The notes under the pieces: model-generated
What the model saw: only the letters and a program-made list of their open reading frames with translations
Database searches by the model: none
What the model was told of the DNA's origin: nothing
Program-made: the position numbers and the translations under genes
Shown: positions 33,700 through 45,400 of the stretch, piece after piece
Position numbering within the stretch: position 1 is the first letter of the stretch
Layout: each line of letters starts with the position of its first letter
Source of the DNA: an uncultured Clostridia bacterium
GTDB taxonomy: Bacteria > Bacillota > Clostridia > Christensenellales > UBA1242
Assembly (NCBI GenBank): GCA_944349895.1
Contig: CALVNQ010000006.1
Coordinates: 1-45,700, forward strand
DNA: 45,700 nt
Direction of reading: 5' to 3'

Positions 33700-36426
33700 A
33701 TGCAACGTATTATTCCTAGGAGAACCAAAGTAAAACTTGAGTTCATGAGAGGGGTTACAAGTCTAGATTTAATTTTAGCTGTTATTGGGGTGGCTATAGC
33801 TGTTGTTTTATTTGCTTCAAATTTTGAAGGGCATTTTTGGATTGCTGCAGTTTTTACAATTTTATACGCTGCTATGTTTATTAAAATTGCAGATGAAGAA
33901 AGACTTTACGTTACTTGTGCCTATATTTTTAGGTTTATGGCCCAGAAGAAAAAATTTTCATCAGATGTAAGCAAGGGGAAGAAATCGGACATTAGTGAAA
34001 TGATTCCTTTTGAAAATGTTTATCAAGATAGATTTATTAATTTTGGTACATATTACGGGCAAGTTATTGAAATAAAACCTGTTTTATTTGGACTGCTAAC
34101 TGAATATACTCAAGACAATGTTATCGAAAGTTTTGCTAATGCTTTGCGAAGATTAACTCCTGAACAAACTTGTTCAATTATTAAGTTAAATTTAGCTATG
34201 ATTTTGGACAATTATATTTATAACGAAAATAAAAAATATGAATTGCTACTTGAAATGCAATATGAGGGGCAGGTATCAGAACAAGAGGTTGATACAAGAA
34301 GCCCGATCTTTGAAGAACGTGTCTCTTTTATGGAAAACTTAAACAGAAAAAATAAGGTTTATAAGGACCATTTTTATGTTATCGTTTATGATAAAGATTT
34401 GGATTTGCTCGAAAATACAGTAAACGGTATGATTAATTCTTTGGCTTCCTCATTGGCTCCTATGAGTGCAAAAAGGCTTTATGGTTCTGAGTTAACGATT
34501 TTTCTTAAAGCTAATTATGGAAGAGAATTCGATCAAAGAGAGTTAGAAAGTATACCTCTTGCTCAACATGTGGAATGGGCGAAACCTAAAAAGATAAGGT
34601 TTAAAGCTGCAAGATATTTCATTGACAACAATGCTTTCAGAACTTTTACAATTACAGACTATCCTTTAAATGTGGGGAATGCATGGGGCTCGGATATATT
34701 CCTTTTAGACAGGACTAAAGTTATTATGAAATTTAATCAAGTCCCAAAATATAATGCAGAACGTTCAATAGATAAAGCCATAATGGATATGGAAAGCAAA
34801 CTTTATCGTACAGGCCGTTCTTCGAGTCAAATTGAACTTCAAACCCATGTTGAGACTTTAAGAGATTTGCTCATTAATTTAAAAAATAATAACCAACAAC
34901 TTTATGATGTTAATACTTTTATAACTTGTGAAGATGCAGCTAAAAGAGATGTTAAAGCTATGCTTAAACAAAGTGGTTTTAAATTTAGTGAAATGTTTGC
35001 ACGTCAGCAAGATGCTTTTATCAGTTCAAGTATTTCAAGAAGGGATAGCATTAAAAATTCTCGTCGTGGTATACCAACATCAACTTTGGCAGCAGTTTTT
35101 CCATTTATTTCAAGTGCTTTGCAAGACGAAACGGGTATTTATATAGGAGACAATGAATATCCTGTCTTTGTTGATTTTTTTACAAGAGATACCACTCGTG
35201 TCAATTCTAATATGATGGTTATAGGTAAATCAGGATCGGGAAAAAGTTATGCTACAAAAACTTTGCTTGCTAACCTCGCAGCCGATAACTGTAAGATTTT
35301 TATTTTAGACCCTGAAAAAGAATATGCCAAACTGTCAGAATCGTTGGGAGGAAAGTACATTGATGTTGGTTCATCGCTTCATGGTATTATTAATCCCTTC
35401 CATATTATTTCATCTCTTGATGAAAGCGATGATGAAACGTCAGATGATGATGACGAAAATGATGAAAATTTTGATTCATTTAAGAAACCAAAGAAAACCA
35501 GGGAAATCCCAAAAGTTAATGATTCTTATTCTCAACATTTGCAATTTTTAGAGCAATTCTTTAGGAGCATATTAGAAGGAATAAATTCAGATGCTTTCGA
35601 GTTGTTAAATTCACTTATCGTTGATGTTTATAAAAAGAAAGGTATTGATGAAAATACTTATGTAAATGGTTTAAAACCAGAAGATTATCCAATTTTTGAT
35701 GATTTGTATGATTTAATTTTACAAAGAATTAAAACTTGTAAAGATGAATTTACAATGCGTAATTTGATGACTATAGAAACTTATATTAAAAAGTTCGCTT
35801 CAGGTGGTAGAAATAGTAAGCTTTGGAATGGCCCTACTTCTATTGAGACTAACGAAAATTTTGTGTGTTTCAACTTTCAATCTTTGATTGCAAACAATAA
35901 CTCTTTGTTGACAAACGCACAAATGCTTTTGGTTTTTAGATATCTTAATAATGAAATTATTAATAATAAAGATTTTAATGCTAAGTATCATAAAGGAGAT
36001 AAGAAGAATAATCGTAAAATTATTATTGCCGTTGATGAAGCCCATGTCTTTATTAACCCTAAATATCCTATTGCTCTCGATTTTATGGCACAAATGGCAA
36101 AACGTATACGTAAATATTGGGGGATGCAAATAGTTATTACTCAGAATATTGCCGACTTTGTAGGAAGTGAAGAAATTCAAAGACAATCAACAGCAGTTAT
36201 CAATGCTTGTCAGTATTCGCTTATTTTTTCGTTGGCTCCTAATGATATTAATGACTTGGTCGAGCTCTATAAAAAATCTGGGGGAATTAATGAAGAAGAA
36301 CAAAATGCTATTGTTACAGCTGGGCTCGGACAAGCATTTCTGATAACCGGACCGACAAACAGAACTATGATACAGATTGTTGCTCAAGAGTATATTCAAT
36401 CTATTTTCTCGAATGCAAACGAATAA
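33700..36426 (+). CDS. VirB4-family secretion ATPase with PrgI-like N-terminus
   Basis: VirB4 ATPases power type IV secretion and conjugation. The 908-residue protein begins with a PrgI-like part: residues about 20-65 form two membrane helices (LDLILAVIGVAIAVVLFA and FWIAAVFTILYAAMFIKI). A VirB4/CagE-type N-terminal domain follows, then the RecA-like motor with Walker A GKSGSGKS at residues 509-516, Walker B IIIAVDEAH with D779 and E780, and the downstream motif ITQNIADF. An Asp/Glu-rich insert near residues 574-590 (DESDDETSDDDDENDEN) looks unusual for the family. PrgI fused to VirB4 resembles Gram-positive conjugation systems, yet no relaxase, VirD4 or other type IV gene is near. The next gene, a giant lipoprotein, starts 14 bases later. 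ATG is preceded by AAGGAGA at a slightly long distance. Confidence 0.93.
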   Translation: MQRIIPRRTKVKLEFMRGVTSLDLILAVIGVAIAVVLFASNFEGHFWIAAVFTILYAAMFIKIADEERLYVTCAYIFRFMAQKKKFSSDVSKGKKSDISEMIPFENVYQDRFINFGTYYGQVIEIKPVLFGLLTEYTQDNVIESFANALRRLTPEQTCSIIKLNLAMILDNYIYNENKKYELLLEMQYEGQVSEQEVDTRSPIFEERVSFMENLNRKNKVYKDHFYVIVYDKDLDLLENTVNGMINSLASSLAPMSAKRLYGSELTIFLKANYGREFDQRELESIPLAQHVEWAKPKKIRFKAARYFIDNNAFRTFTITDYPLNVGNAWGSDIFLLDRTKVIMKFNQVPKYNAERSIDKAIMDMESKLYRTGRSSSQIELQTHVETLRDLLINLKNNNQQLYDVNTFITCEDAAKRDVKAMLKQSGFKFSEMFARQQDAFISSSISRRDSIKNSRRGIPTSTLAAVFPFISSALQDETGIYIGDNEYPVFVDFFTRDTTRVNSNMMVIGKSGSGKSYATKTLLANLAADNCKIFILDPEKEYAKLSESLGGKYIDVGSSLHGIINPFHIISSLDESDDETSDDDDENDENFDSFKKPKKTREIPKVNDSYSQHLQFLEQFFRSILEGINSDAFELLNSLIVDVYKKKGIDENTYVNGLKPEDYPIFDDLYDLILQRIKTCKDEFTMRNLMTIETYIKKFASGGRNSKLWNGPTSIETNENFVCFNFQSLIANNNSLLTNAQMLLVFRYLNNEIINNKDFNAKYHKGDKKNNRKIIIAVDEAHVFINPKYPIALDFMAQMAKRIRKYWGMQIVITQNIADFVGSEEIQRQSTAVINACQYSLIFSLAPNDINDLVELYKKSGGINEEEQNAIVTAGLGQAFLITGPTNRTMIQIVAQEYIQSIFSNANE

Positions 36427-36440
36427 ATAAAAGGGAGATA

Positions 36441-39400
36441 ATGCAAAAGGTTAAGTTTAACTTAAAAAAACTTGTCGCAGTGTTAAGCCTAGGAGTGATT
36501 TTCTTGCTCTCAGGCCTCTTTTTTGTCGGTTGTGGAGAAAACGTTGCTTCTAAACTTACTCTTAATGCAGACAAATCCTCTATAACCATTTTTGCAAACG
36601 AAAGTGAAAACATAACCTTTACCGTTGGGAATGTTTCTGATGGAGTTGATTCAAGCTTAAGTTTTTCACTTGTTGACAGTACTGTTTCTTCTACTCAAAG
36701 TGAGCATGTTAGTTTAGAAGTTTTAAGTGTCCAAAATAACAAAACCGTTGTTCAGGTAACCGGCATAAGTGGAGGGGAAACCTCTTTAATTGCCAGGACT
36801 GTTGAAGGTGATAAACAATTTGTTGTTGAAATCAATGTGCGCCAATATTCATCTAGTGTTAATTTTAAAGATGATGTTTTGCTTTATGTTTCCAATAATA
36901 CTAATTTTATCCCAAATGAAAGTTTTTTTAATTTTGATGGAACAGCTACCGAGCGCAAATTAAGTTTTTATAGAACCGAAATTCCTGATGAAGCAAGCAT
37001 TAACAACGAATTCGTAAGCGTTAGATTGCAAGAAGATGACTTGGAAGGAAATACTTTAATTTATACAAGATCAGATGGATCAACTTTTGAAGAAAACTTT
37101 GTACAAGACGGTCAGGAGATTAATTTTGTTACAATTTATAACAATTTTCAAACTGATAAAATTATTTCAGTTCTAAACCATTTTAATGTTTTGGTAGGAT
37201 TTGAAAATGATAAACAGATTAAAATATTAGAAAATGGAGAGCCTTTAAATGAAATAGTTTTGGTGGCAAATGATACTGGAGATTGGAGAATATCAAATTT
37301 TGAAGTTATTGTGCCTTACAGTGATTTTATAAAATTTGAACATGTCGAAAGTGAATTAAATTTGCTTTCCATTGAAAAAGAGTTGGTTAATATTGATCAA
37401 GTTAATGGGACAGCTACATATAATTTTTCTGTCGCAAGCACTACAATGGTCTCTTCTTCAACAGAACTAGCTTTCTATTTGTATTATCAAATAGGGGATA
37501 TAAGTTATAAAAATTCTCAAGATTTTTCGATATCTCAAAAAGTGCAGATACCTGTTCAAATTAAGGTTTCGCCTAATTCGATAACTATTAACAGTGTGGA
37601 AGAATCTTCAGTTGATAATCATTATAAATTTTATAACAATTATGATGGAGATTATGGTTGGAAAGAATTCAAAATTGACGTTTATGCTAACGACAGCAGT
37701 TTTGACTATATTTTAATGACATTCGATAATGATTTGGTTGTTAGATATAAAAAAGAAATTGTTTCTTCTCCTTTTAAGATTTATGACTTGACAGCTCCTG
37801 TGTATATTAGAGGAGCATCTACTGCTGTTGTAACATCATTAGAAAAACAGTTCACTTTTGATGTTGTAAGCGATTACTTAAGACCTGATGAAACAGTGAG
37901 TTATGTTTGTAATTATTCTATCTTGACTGGTGCGACTTTGCTTAGCTTTGATGACGTAAGCTATGAATATAATCCTTTGCAGGAGAACACCGGCATTTAT
38001 ATTTCATTGTCAAGCGGGGCTGTCCAATTTGACCATTTAATTGTTGATTATGCTTTTGAAAATGCTTCTCTAGTTTTTCAAGATGGGGATTCGTCTGTTG
38101 CGCGAGTGTCTTTCTCTGGCATTATTGATGAAGATGAAAATTTAGTTTCGTTATCAATAATTCCTCAAAAGGTCGGTTTAGTTACTTATAAGTTGGTGCT
38201 CGATAACGGGGTTAGTAAACTGTTAACTTTTAGGGTAGTGGAAACTTTTGATAATTTAAGTATTGATATCTCGGGAACAGGCAATGATGGAGTTCAAAGT
38301 TCAGAGAAAATTGAAAATGTTGAAGACCCAAATATCGGAACAATCGAGGAGCAAATTAATATTGTAATCCAAAATAATTCTACCGAAGACGTAGTAATGT
38401 ATGGCAAAAAGGCATCAGTGGAATTAAGCTCTTTCGCGGGTGTATCCATTTTCTCCGATATTAGCTATTCTTTCAGCCAACAAGGTATTGTTCAAATAAC
38501 GGAAAACGGCGTTGGGAAATTTGTTTTTTCTACTAATAATTATGGCGATGTTAATGTAGATTTTGTTGTTACCGGAATCTTTGTTGAAGATTTTAAAATA
38601 ACTCAAATCGAAAGAATTGCAAGAGCATATATTGTAAGTTTTAATCCTGTTTCCAAGTTAAATGTATATCAAAATATAGATGGCAAACAGGTATCTGCCA
38701 ACAACGTTTCTTTATATGTTGGAGATCTTGTAAGTGATTCTTCTCTTCAAGTTTCAACATTCTATGCTTCCATAAATCCTTCTTCTTCTTTTGGATTTTA
38801 TGATCCTTTGGATGATAAAATGGAGAATGCACTTTTTGATGATCAGTATATTTATTGGACAATTTCAGGAACTAATATTTATTTGCAAGATAATATCGCT
38901 GACAGAATGATTTATGGTAAAGTTTATAAAATAGGAAATTCTTCTGTTGATTTCTTTGGAACTTTTGACACAACAACTATGACTTTTACGGTAAATAGAA
39001 ATAGAAATGAAGCTTTTAGTTTCACCATGCTTGCCTCGGTTAGACAATATGGGGTTTCAAAGTATTTTCCTGTCAATATCGAGGGTAAACTTTATAGTAA
39101 TGTTGAGCAAATCTATACAAATTTAGATCAAAGTAATCAAATTGTTTTTACTCCTTCAAAAACAAGTTTTAAGATTGGTGTTTATTTGAACCCTTCTACT
39201 GCTACCGATACTGATATTGTTTTTGATTTTGTTTCTCAAAACACAAATGATTCCGATCCAATTTTGATAAATAAAAAAGAGATATCTAAAACTTATGTTA
39301 ATAAAGGTATATATATTGTTACAGTTAATTTAAATAGTCAAGTTGCTAATGTAATAAAAAATGGAACTTTGCAAGGTGTTTTGCAAATAATACCTAATGC

Positions 39401-42400
39401 TTGGTATGTTGATGGTAGAATCGCTTCCGGATATGAAAATGCAATTTTGAAAGTTAATTGCAGTTATGCTGATGGAACTGAACAAAATAGATTTATAATT
39501 CAAACGGCAGAAGATCTTATCGCTATTGGTAATAGTTCTCAGGCGATGAGTTCTCATTATAAGATCGCTACTTCCGTCGACATCTCGGCTTTTGTTTCAA
39601 AATTGCCATTAGGAGCAGGATTAGATTTTTCAGGATCAATTGTTGGAGAGAACGACGCTGAAATTACTGGTGTTATTGTTTCCAAAGGTTATAGTAAAAA
39701 CTATGGACTGTTTTCTACCATTTCAGGTTATATTGAAAATGTTTCTTTTAGTGGTTATTTTGATGTAGATGATAATCAAAGCGATTTAAATGTTGGGCTT
39801 CTTGCTGGTTTATTAACGGGGAGATTAGAAAATATTGATGTTTATATTTCGTCTAGTTCTGTAGATATTGGAAGTGGAAATATTGGTGGTTTAGTTGGTA
39901 ATAACTCCGGGTTGATTTATGAAATGTCAGTTATTTTCGAAGATTATCTCAACTTAATTGTTGTAAAAGAGAGTTATCTTGGAGGATTGACAGGAATATC
40001 TTCAGGGGATATTATTGGCAGAAGTGACATATCTGACCGTTTTGGTTATTCGGCTTATTCTGTTTACGCATTATTGAATTGTGCTAATGACAATGGTTTT
40101 TACGATGTTAATGCTGGCGCAGTAGCCGGACAAGTTGAAGATTCATTAGTTTATAATATTTTAGCTGGTGGGGAAATTTTTGCTGAAAATGCTGCTGGTT
40201 TAGTTTGTACTATTATTGCTAATTCTGATCAGGGCGCCGGATTATATGATTGCACTTCAAGAACTTCGGTAAGAGGAAATAATATAGCGCTTTTGACTTT
40301 AAATATTGTCGGTAATGTTTTATTGCAAAACCCTGATAATATTTCGTCAAGCAAATCTTTTATTGTTCAAGCTACTGATGATGGTTTAAAAACCGGCGTT
40401 TATGCTTCAATTGGTATCCTGTTTATTTCGGGGAGCTCAGCTACTTCTCCTATTACAACTGCAAATTATTTAAATTATATAGCTTTTGGTCAAAACAATG
40501 TCAATGCTATTAATTATGTAGATTTTTCTTCTTATGTTGACAGAACTTATATTGATTCTAATAACATTATTGATAATGTTTTTACTAAAGATGAATATTA
40601 TGGTGATTATATTGTCGTTAATTTAACAACTCGTAAAGTCATTGATAGTTATAATTTCGATAAAAGAAATACAACATTTGCGATTTCTGCAAATGAAGAA
40701 TACGGCTTTAGACAGCTTAATTCAGATTCTGAAAACAACCCTAAAGTTATTTTTGCTTATTATTTTGAACCTTCGGGTTATTATCAAAATGGAGAATTTG
40801 TTACAAGTAATTTAGGGCAAGCACAAGAACTTTTGGATAAACTTAATAGAGTAGGAATGTACAGCAATCTTTATCCGTTGAAAATTGATGGAGCTGACAT
40901 CACCATTACTTCGGACGACCCAATTTTGGAAATTTCTGCATCAGGAGAAATTTATATTAAAGGTGTCGGCAATGCCGAATTGCAAATTAAGAGTATTTTA
41001 AATCAAAAACAAACTGAAAAAGTTTATTTATATATTGTAAATTATTTCGACATTGGTTCTTATATTGATGGCACTGAAACCGGAATTTTTACTCTTGGTG
41101 GTATGACTTTAGGAGAAGGTACAAAATTTAAAGTCTATTCTAATTCGGGAGTTGATATTTTGATTTCGCCATCTTATGCTTATGGCGACCCAGAAATCGA
41201 TCAAGTTTATGTTCAAAGAGACGGTTTTGTTTATTTAGATGGCAAATCTATTAAGTTAAAAAATAATTATTCTGTTTCTGCAAATGTTTCGGGAGAACTT
41301 TTAAGTGGAGATTATGTTCCTTCTCGTGATGGAATAACTTTTGTTAAAAAATACGGCATCATTACTGAAAGCACTGATACAATTGATTTGATAGCAGTTA
41401 TGAATTGTGAGATTTCTGATATTAATTATACTTTAGAAATTACTAGGTTAGAAGATGTTGTTATTGAATATAGAGAAGGGGCTTCAAACATAATTACAGG
41501 TTGGGATAATTATGTTATTTCCTCTTCAATTCCTGTTGTTGACAGTTATAAAATTATTACAGATGATGAAACAGACGGATTGTTATGTGAAATCGTTGAC
41601 GAAGGTGGAGATCCAGTCGATTTATTCGATATCGATATTGATATCAACAAGGGACTTATTTCAATTTCAGTAGATAAAAGCTCGGCTGAATTTCAAAATA
41701 GATTTAATGAAAATATTTATAAAACTTACTACTTAAATTTGAGCGCAAAATCTAATCAGAGTAATATTTTAAAAATTATTGAGATTAGTTTGATTAAAGA
41801 AAATGTTGATGTTATTTCTGTTACAAATTATCCAAATAAAGAAGACCTGGAAAGTGGAGAATCGCAGATGGTGATTCCTGGTAAAGATGGTTTGCTTTCT
41901 ATAACCCTTTCTCCTATTGATGCAGATTTTGATTATGTTGAAATTAAAAATGCTGATATAAACTATCTAGATGGCTCGAGTCAAGCTTCTTTCGTTATAG
42001 GGTATCTTGCTATAAATGATGAGGAGAATTTTAGAAGAGAGTTTGTGCCTATAACTGGAGCAGAATTAACAGAAAATGGCATAAAAATTTCTAAGAGCAT
42101 TTTAGAACAAAACTTACTAAATTATCAAGGTCAATTTTATGTTAAGTATCTATTTTCTAACATTGACGTTGTTGACAAAACACCTGTTGGAATTGAAGTG
42201 ATTGTCACTCAAGATGGTGGGCAATTTGAAAAAATTCTTAATTACAATATCTATAAAGATGATTCGGTTTATATTGGTTTAGCAGGATATTCTGATACGA
42301 AAGATCAAGTTGCTCGTGGTTTAGAATATGAACTTAACATAAAAGCTGTTGGTTATGAACAAGATTTAATTAGTGTGACTTCTTCAAATCCTCAATTAGC

Positions 42401-45400
42401 ACAAATTATTGAACGCGATGGTAAGTATTATCTAAATGTTACAAACGAGGTTATTGATTATAATTCAGGTAATTCTAAATTTAGCATTATTCTCGAAGCT
42501 TCAAAAGTTAATGAGTTTGGCGAGCTTATATCTATATCAGTTTCAAAAGAATTAGAAATTTTAGAATATGTTATTAATTACGAATATTCTGTGGGAAATA
42601 ATTTGGATATAATCGGGGGAATGAATGATGGAGTTATAAATGCTGCTATTGGAGACAGAATTAATCTTTCCATTAATTTGGAAGAGTTTTTAGAATATAA
42701 CAAAGAAAATACTTCAGTGGTTGCATTAATAAATGGATTCATATCTTCTTTAACGTCTGATGGTAAATGGATTTTATATACAGACTTAAATTCTAATACT
42801 CCAGAAGGGGTTCCTATTCATCCTGTGCCTTTGAAAGAAGATAAGGCTACATCTTCAGAAATAAATGCTCTATCAAATATTTCGACTCCTTATTTAAGCT
42901 TGTCTGGTTTATCATTTGTCGCTTACATTGCTCACCAACCTGAAAGTAAACATTATTTTATCACTTATGAAAACTCTTTTATAATTTCGAATGGTAGATA
43001 TGAAGTAAGCAACAATCCTGAAGGCGCTAAACAAATTTATACTGAATTAACAGTTTACGCTTATTTAAGAGGCTCTGAAGCAAGCCCTAATCCTGTTTTT
43101 ACTTATCAAGAATTTCTTGATATGGACGAAAATGGTTTTTATATTTTGATGAATGATATTATAGTTCCTTCAGATGAATTTGTTCCTCTTAATACAAAAA
43201 TAAACTATTTTGACGGCAATAATTATAAATTTATCTTTACTGATGAAGTTTATAATGTGGGAGAATTATCTTCGGTAGGTCTTTTTGGAACTGTTGACAG
43301 TAATACAATTATTAAAAACCTTTCTATTCAATTTGGATCAGAAAATGTTAAAGCTGTTTCATTCAATTCATCTTCAAAAACCGCTGTTGTTTTTGGTTCA
43401 GTGGCGGGGACTAATAATGGTTCAATAACAAATGCAAAAGTTTCCACATATGAGGGTTCGAGTGTACATTTGACTTTTGTTAATACCCCTGCTTCACAAG
43501 GATATTATTTTGGTGGAATTGTTGGACAGAATTCAGGTTATATAACTAATTCAAAAGTTTCAGCTAATTTGCAAAGTTTGGTAAGCATGGGTGGTATAGC
43601 AGGTGTTAACCAAAATATTATTTCTTCGAGTGTTTTTGCTCAAGGAAATTTAATTTGTACTTCAATTTATAACGATGTCTATAAGGTGGGGGGGATTGTT
43701 GCAGAAAATTCGGAAAATGGAATTATTTCAACAAGTTATTCTTCCGGAATTGTTTCTTCTAGCAAGCCTTATTCAGATAGTGAAAATAGCAAGATAAATT
43801 CAAGTGTGCAGGTTGGTGGTTTCGTTCATTCCAATAATGGAACTATCTATGATTGTTATTCAAATATTCCTATAACAACGACATCTAGAAGTGCTGGATT
43901 TGTATTTACTAATAATGGTAATATTGTCAGATGTTTTTCGACAAGTAAGATTTACGGGGATAATAGTGCGACCAACTTCTATTTCGCAGGTGAAGGTGAT
44001 GGAACTTTTTCAGATTGTTATTATATAAAAGGGGATAAGATCAATGTAACTCTCACACCTTTAGTTCATGAAGGAGTGAACGCTTTGATTTATAATGAAT
44101 TAAATAATGTCAAAAATGATTTTGAGAATTTAGCACAATATTTTTCTAATTATGCTTATTCGGCTACACCATCTTATAATTCGGTTTGGTTCTATAGTGA
44201 TGGAAGCACGAGCGATAGCTTTAACTATGCGCAGTTTGCTGGTGGAAGGCTTGAACTAGTTGCACCAAATATAAATGCTATAAGCCAAAAGGAAAATGTT
44301 GGAACAACTGTTGATTCCTACGGAGTTGTTACTTATCAATATGCAACTGTTGAAGGGACTCCAGAAGACGGTAGCGTTTTTAATCCTTATGTTATTTATT
44401 CACCAGAGACTTTGGAAAATTATTGTTCTTCACCAAATAATATTGTTAGCGGTTATTTCCGTTTAATCAATGATATTGATTACTCAACAGTTGCATCGGA
44501 TTTTTCTAAAACGTATAGGGTGGAGTTTAAGGGTAATTTTGAAGGCAATAACATGACTATCAAAGGTATACAACTTGTTTCTAATGAAATTGTTGAATCG
44601 GCAGGACTTTTTGGTAAAATCAATGGAGCTTCTAATAATTATTCCTCGGTTATGAATTTAAAAATTATCCCAAAAGAAGTTAATTTCTCCAATGCTAAAA
44701 TCGTTGGTACTTTAGCCGGAACTATACAAAATGCTAATATATATAATATCAAATTATATGGTTCTACTTCAGGTGTTGATACAAGTGAAACCGATTCTAT
44801 TGTTACTGTTACGGGTAATAATATTGTCGGAGGCTTGATTGGTTTGGCTGATGGAGATTATTCTATAAAAAATATAAACTCTTTTATTGGCGCTTTTGCT
44901 ACAAAAGTTTCGTCAGGTGAGGTCGAGATTGATTATGAATCTGACAATCTTAATGATTTGTCATATGCGGGAGGTGTTGTTGGCTATTTAGCCGGTAGAG
45001 GTAAAATTGAAAATATTACAATGTCTTTGGGCGCTGTTAATGTTTTAGGCGCAAAAGTAGGATTTATTTTCGGAGGTATTGCTAACGGTACCACTGCACA
45101 AAATATTTATCTCTCATTAAATCCTTCCATGGTTTTAAAGCCTTACCGTTATGGTGGTATTATTGCCGGAGATGTCAAAGGCAAACTATATAATGCTTAT
45201 GTTTATGGTTATGAATCAAGTGGAGAAATTTTTACATTGAATCCTTTTGTTGCAGAGGCTGTTGGAGGTATAGCAGGTATCGTAAGAAATGGAGCTGAAC
45301 TTAATGGGCTGTATATGAGCCAGAGCTTCTTTGTTGCCAATGCGCCAACGGCATCGGTTGAAATTAACACCATTAATTATATTGGTGGAATTGTCGGAGT

